DNA of 13,529 nucleotides from JBICHM01 sp043101835 (GTDB lineage: Bacteria; Planctomycetota; Phycisphaerae; Phycisphaerales; UBA1924). The stretch spans positions 1-13,529 of the forward strand of contig JBICHM010000240.1 of NCBI GenBank assembly GCA_043101835.1, in the 5' to 3' direction. Below the pieces are notes generated by a model. It was not told the DNA's origin and made no database searches. It saw only the letters and a program-made list of their open reading frames with translations. Every line of letters starts with the position of its first letter. The first letter of the stretch is position 1. The translations under genes were made by a program, and so were the position numbers. Below, piece by piece: positions 12,022 through 13,529 of this stretch.

Positions 12022-13529
12022 CTAGCGGCTGAGTTCTTCCGCCGCGGATTCGAGTCGCGCCCGCTCGCGCGCATCATCGATTGTCGCCGCGACGGCCCGG
12101 AGGTAGGCAGCGCCCTCGCGCGCGCCGACCGACCTGGCCATCGCGCGCCCGAGGTGCTCGGCGTCGCGCGCGAGCGACTCACCGCCCGCGCAGCGCTGCA
12201 GGACCGCGATCGTGTCCACATCAGGCGATCCGGAGAGCGCGGGGCGCAGCGCGAGCCACACGATCTCACGGACGCGCTGGTCCTGTTGACGGTCGGGCGT
12301 GAGCCTGTCGAACAGCGTCACGACGAGGTCGCGTGCGCCGGCGCGCGCGGCGGCGTGGAGCGCGGTGTCGGCGAGTCCGGGCCCAACGGTCGCCTCGGCG
12401 TCCTCGGTCGTCGCCTGCGCGAGGCGGAGCAGGTCGGCATCGCGTCCGAGGAGTGCGAGATGGCGCGCCGCGCCGTCGAGATCCCGTGCGATCAGCGCAG
12501 CGCGGAGGCGGTCGGCGACGGCCTCGCCGCCGACGAACTCGGGCGGCGCGCCGTTGCGCGCGACCTCCGGGCCGAGCGTGTAGAGCGGGTCGCCGAACAC
12601 GTTGACCTTCCACCGCGGCGCCTCATCGGGTCGGGTTGCGAAGCCCCAGGGGATGGCGCTGTACAGGCGTCGGATCAGAATCTCCGGTGGAAGAAACGCC
12701 CCAAGGAAGGGCTCGTCCATCGCGCCGAGATAGCAGAACGCGCCGCGATCGAGCCAGGTCGCGGCGATCGAGGCAGGGTCGCCGGGGTCCTGCGCGCTGA
12801 ATGAGTGGATGAAGTGCACAGCCGCCGGACGCGCGAGCATCGGCACATCGCGCCCGGTCGCACGCCCGGGGTTCAGGTTGAACCAGCGCCGGTGCCCGGC
12901 GGTGTTCACATGGATGAACCCCGCATCGACGGCCGTCGCGCCGCGCCGGAGCCACTGACCGAGCGACCCGGCGTCGTCGCGGTCAACCGTCACCTCCGCG
13001 CCGGCCTCCCGCATCAGCGCCGCCGCCCCGGCGACCGTGTAGCGGTTGTAGGGCTCCTCGTCCTGGTATCCGTCGAAGAACCACGCGCGCTGCGGATCGT
13101 TGAGGAACAGCGCGCAGGCCGCCCGGTACAGCGACGCGGGCGCATCGCCGAGCACCTGGCCGCTCCACGCCCAGATGTCGCCGTTCGTGTGGCGCCCGAT
13201 CCGATCGGTCAGCGCACGCGGCCCATGATCGTCCGGCGCCTCGAGGCGCGCCGACATGTTCAGGCACAGCGTCACGCTGTCGATGGTGTCGCCCAGCTCG
13301 CGCCAGGCGAGACCGAGATCCTCCAGCCGGTCGCGTATCGCCTCGTCAAGCGCATCGGCTTTCTCGGCGCGGAGCGTGCGGCCGAGCGCACCGCGCGGCG
13401 GGTCCACCCACACCAGCGCCTGGCCGCGCCCGATCGCCAGCGCCGCGGCGCTGATCCACGCGCCATCGCCTTCGCTGGCGACGACAATGCCCGGGGGCGT
13501 CATGCCGTTGGTGTCGGCCCAGCGGTCGG
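12022..13529 (-). CDS. Large protein with C25 (gingipain)-like caspase-fold features, probably inactive, 5' end outside window
   Basis: 501 residues are visible; an ATG at 13503 exists, but the frame runs to the window edge with protein-like sequence (DRWADTNG), so I treat the gene as partial. Visible residues 9-100 hold alternating strands and helices (PPGIVVASEGDG, AAALAIGRGQALVWV). Residues about 195-320 look like clan CD cysteine peptidases of family C25: HVNTAGHRRWF with His212 where gingipains have NGHGS, a strand AAVHFIHSFSAQ about 30 residues later, then WLDRGAFCYLGAMDEPF, and finally WKVNVFGDPLYTL, like the gingipain VFGDPSL strand. The position of the nucleophilic Cys reads H-S-F-S, with no cysteine, so proteolysis is doubtful. 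The last 170 residues are helical, Ala/Arg/Leu-rich, possibly a TPR/HEAT-like repeat. No membrane helix is visible. Family confidence is modest. Confidence 0.7.
   Translation of the reverse strand, partial: DRWADTNGMTPPGIVVASEGDGAWISAAALAIGRGQALVWVDPPRGALGRTLRAEKADALDEAIRDRLEDLGLAWRELGDTIDSVTLCLNMSARLEAPDDHGPRALTDRIGRHTNGDIWAWSGQVLGDAPASLYRAACALFLNDPQRAWFFDGYQDEEPYNRYTVAGAAALMREAGAEVTVDRDDAGSLGQWLRRGATAVDAGFIHVNTAGHRRWFNLNPGRATGRDVPMLARPAAVHFIHSFSAQDPGDPASIAATWLDRGAFCYLGAMDEPFLGAFLPPEILIRRLYSAIPWGFATRPDEAPRWKVNVFGDPLYTLGPEVARNGAPPEFVGGEAVADRLRAALIARDLDGAARHLALLGRDADLLRLAQATTEDAEATVGPGLADTALHAAARAGARDLVVTLFDRLTPDRQQDQRVREIVWLALRPALSGSPDVDTIAVLQRCAGGESLARDAEHLGRAMARSVGAREGAAYLRAVAATIDDARERARLESAAEELSR

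Noticed and set aside
1..13529. tRNA, rRNA, CRISPR arrays, insertion sequences, integrases, toxin-antitoxin or defence systems
   Set aside because: I read both strands for tRNA-like cloverleaf ends, spaced direct repeats, transposase motifs and terminal inverted repeats and saw none. The accessory content is limited to small or lineage-specific genes.

Overview
The window is strongly GC-rich and gene-dense. It reads as a bacterial chromosome segment, most likely from the Planctomycetota (Phycisphaerae-like). This rests on the overall protein style (Ala/Arg/Asp-rich, short intergenic gaps), the release-factor-like protein with a C-terminal helical extension, a zinc-ribbon/GYF-like membrane protein, and the large protein at the right edge, which resembles proteins I associate with planctomycetes. 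This placement is inference; there is no rRNA or other direct taxonomic marker. I see no tRNA, rRNA, CRISPR array, insertion sequence or integrase, so this looks like core or lineage-specific chromosome rather than an island.

Layout, left to right: (1) the 3' part of a DUF255/YyaL-type protein carrying a C-terminal DsbD-alpha-like domain (+, cut by the left edge); (2) hflX, a ribosome-associated GTPase (-); (3) a plus-strand operon of S41 processing protease, tsaD (tRNA t6A synthesis) and a GGQ release-factor-like protein, with TGATG start/stop overlaps at both junctions; (4) a minus-strand operon phoH then a 7TM-HD (PgpH-type) phosphohydrolase; (5) a small lipoprotein with a 13-base G tract in its coding region (+); (6) a zinc-ribbon/GYF-like single-pass membrane protein (-); (7) a parvulin-type peptidyl-prolyl isomerase lipoprotein (+), probably expressed from a leaderless message; (8) a large protein with gingipain/caspase-like features but no cysteine at the expected nucleophile position (-, cut by the right edge).

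Transcription units alternate in strand all along the window. The four convergent junctions have only 27, 19, 2 and 3 bases between stop codons, with no visible intrinsic terminator. The three divergent junctions (198, 127 and 91 bases) hold all the likely control signals: tandem inverted repeats before hflX, a 14-bp perfect palindrome just downstream of a -10-like box before phoH, and a TTGACA-N17-TCTCAT promoter placed so that transcription would begin at the ATG of the PPIase gene. No intergenic stretch exceeds 300 bases.

Functionally the window mixes translation and RNA quality control (hflX, tsaD, release-factor-like, phoH), second-messenger signalling (7TM-HD protein, probably c-di-AMP) and envelope proteostasis (S41 protease, PPIase lipoprotein, DsbD-like domain). 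The observations most worth following are the G13 tract in the lipoprotein, the apparently inactivated C25-like protein at the right edge, the structured hflX leader and the leaderless PPIase gene.
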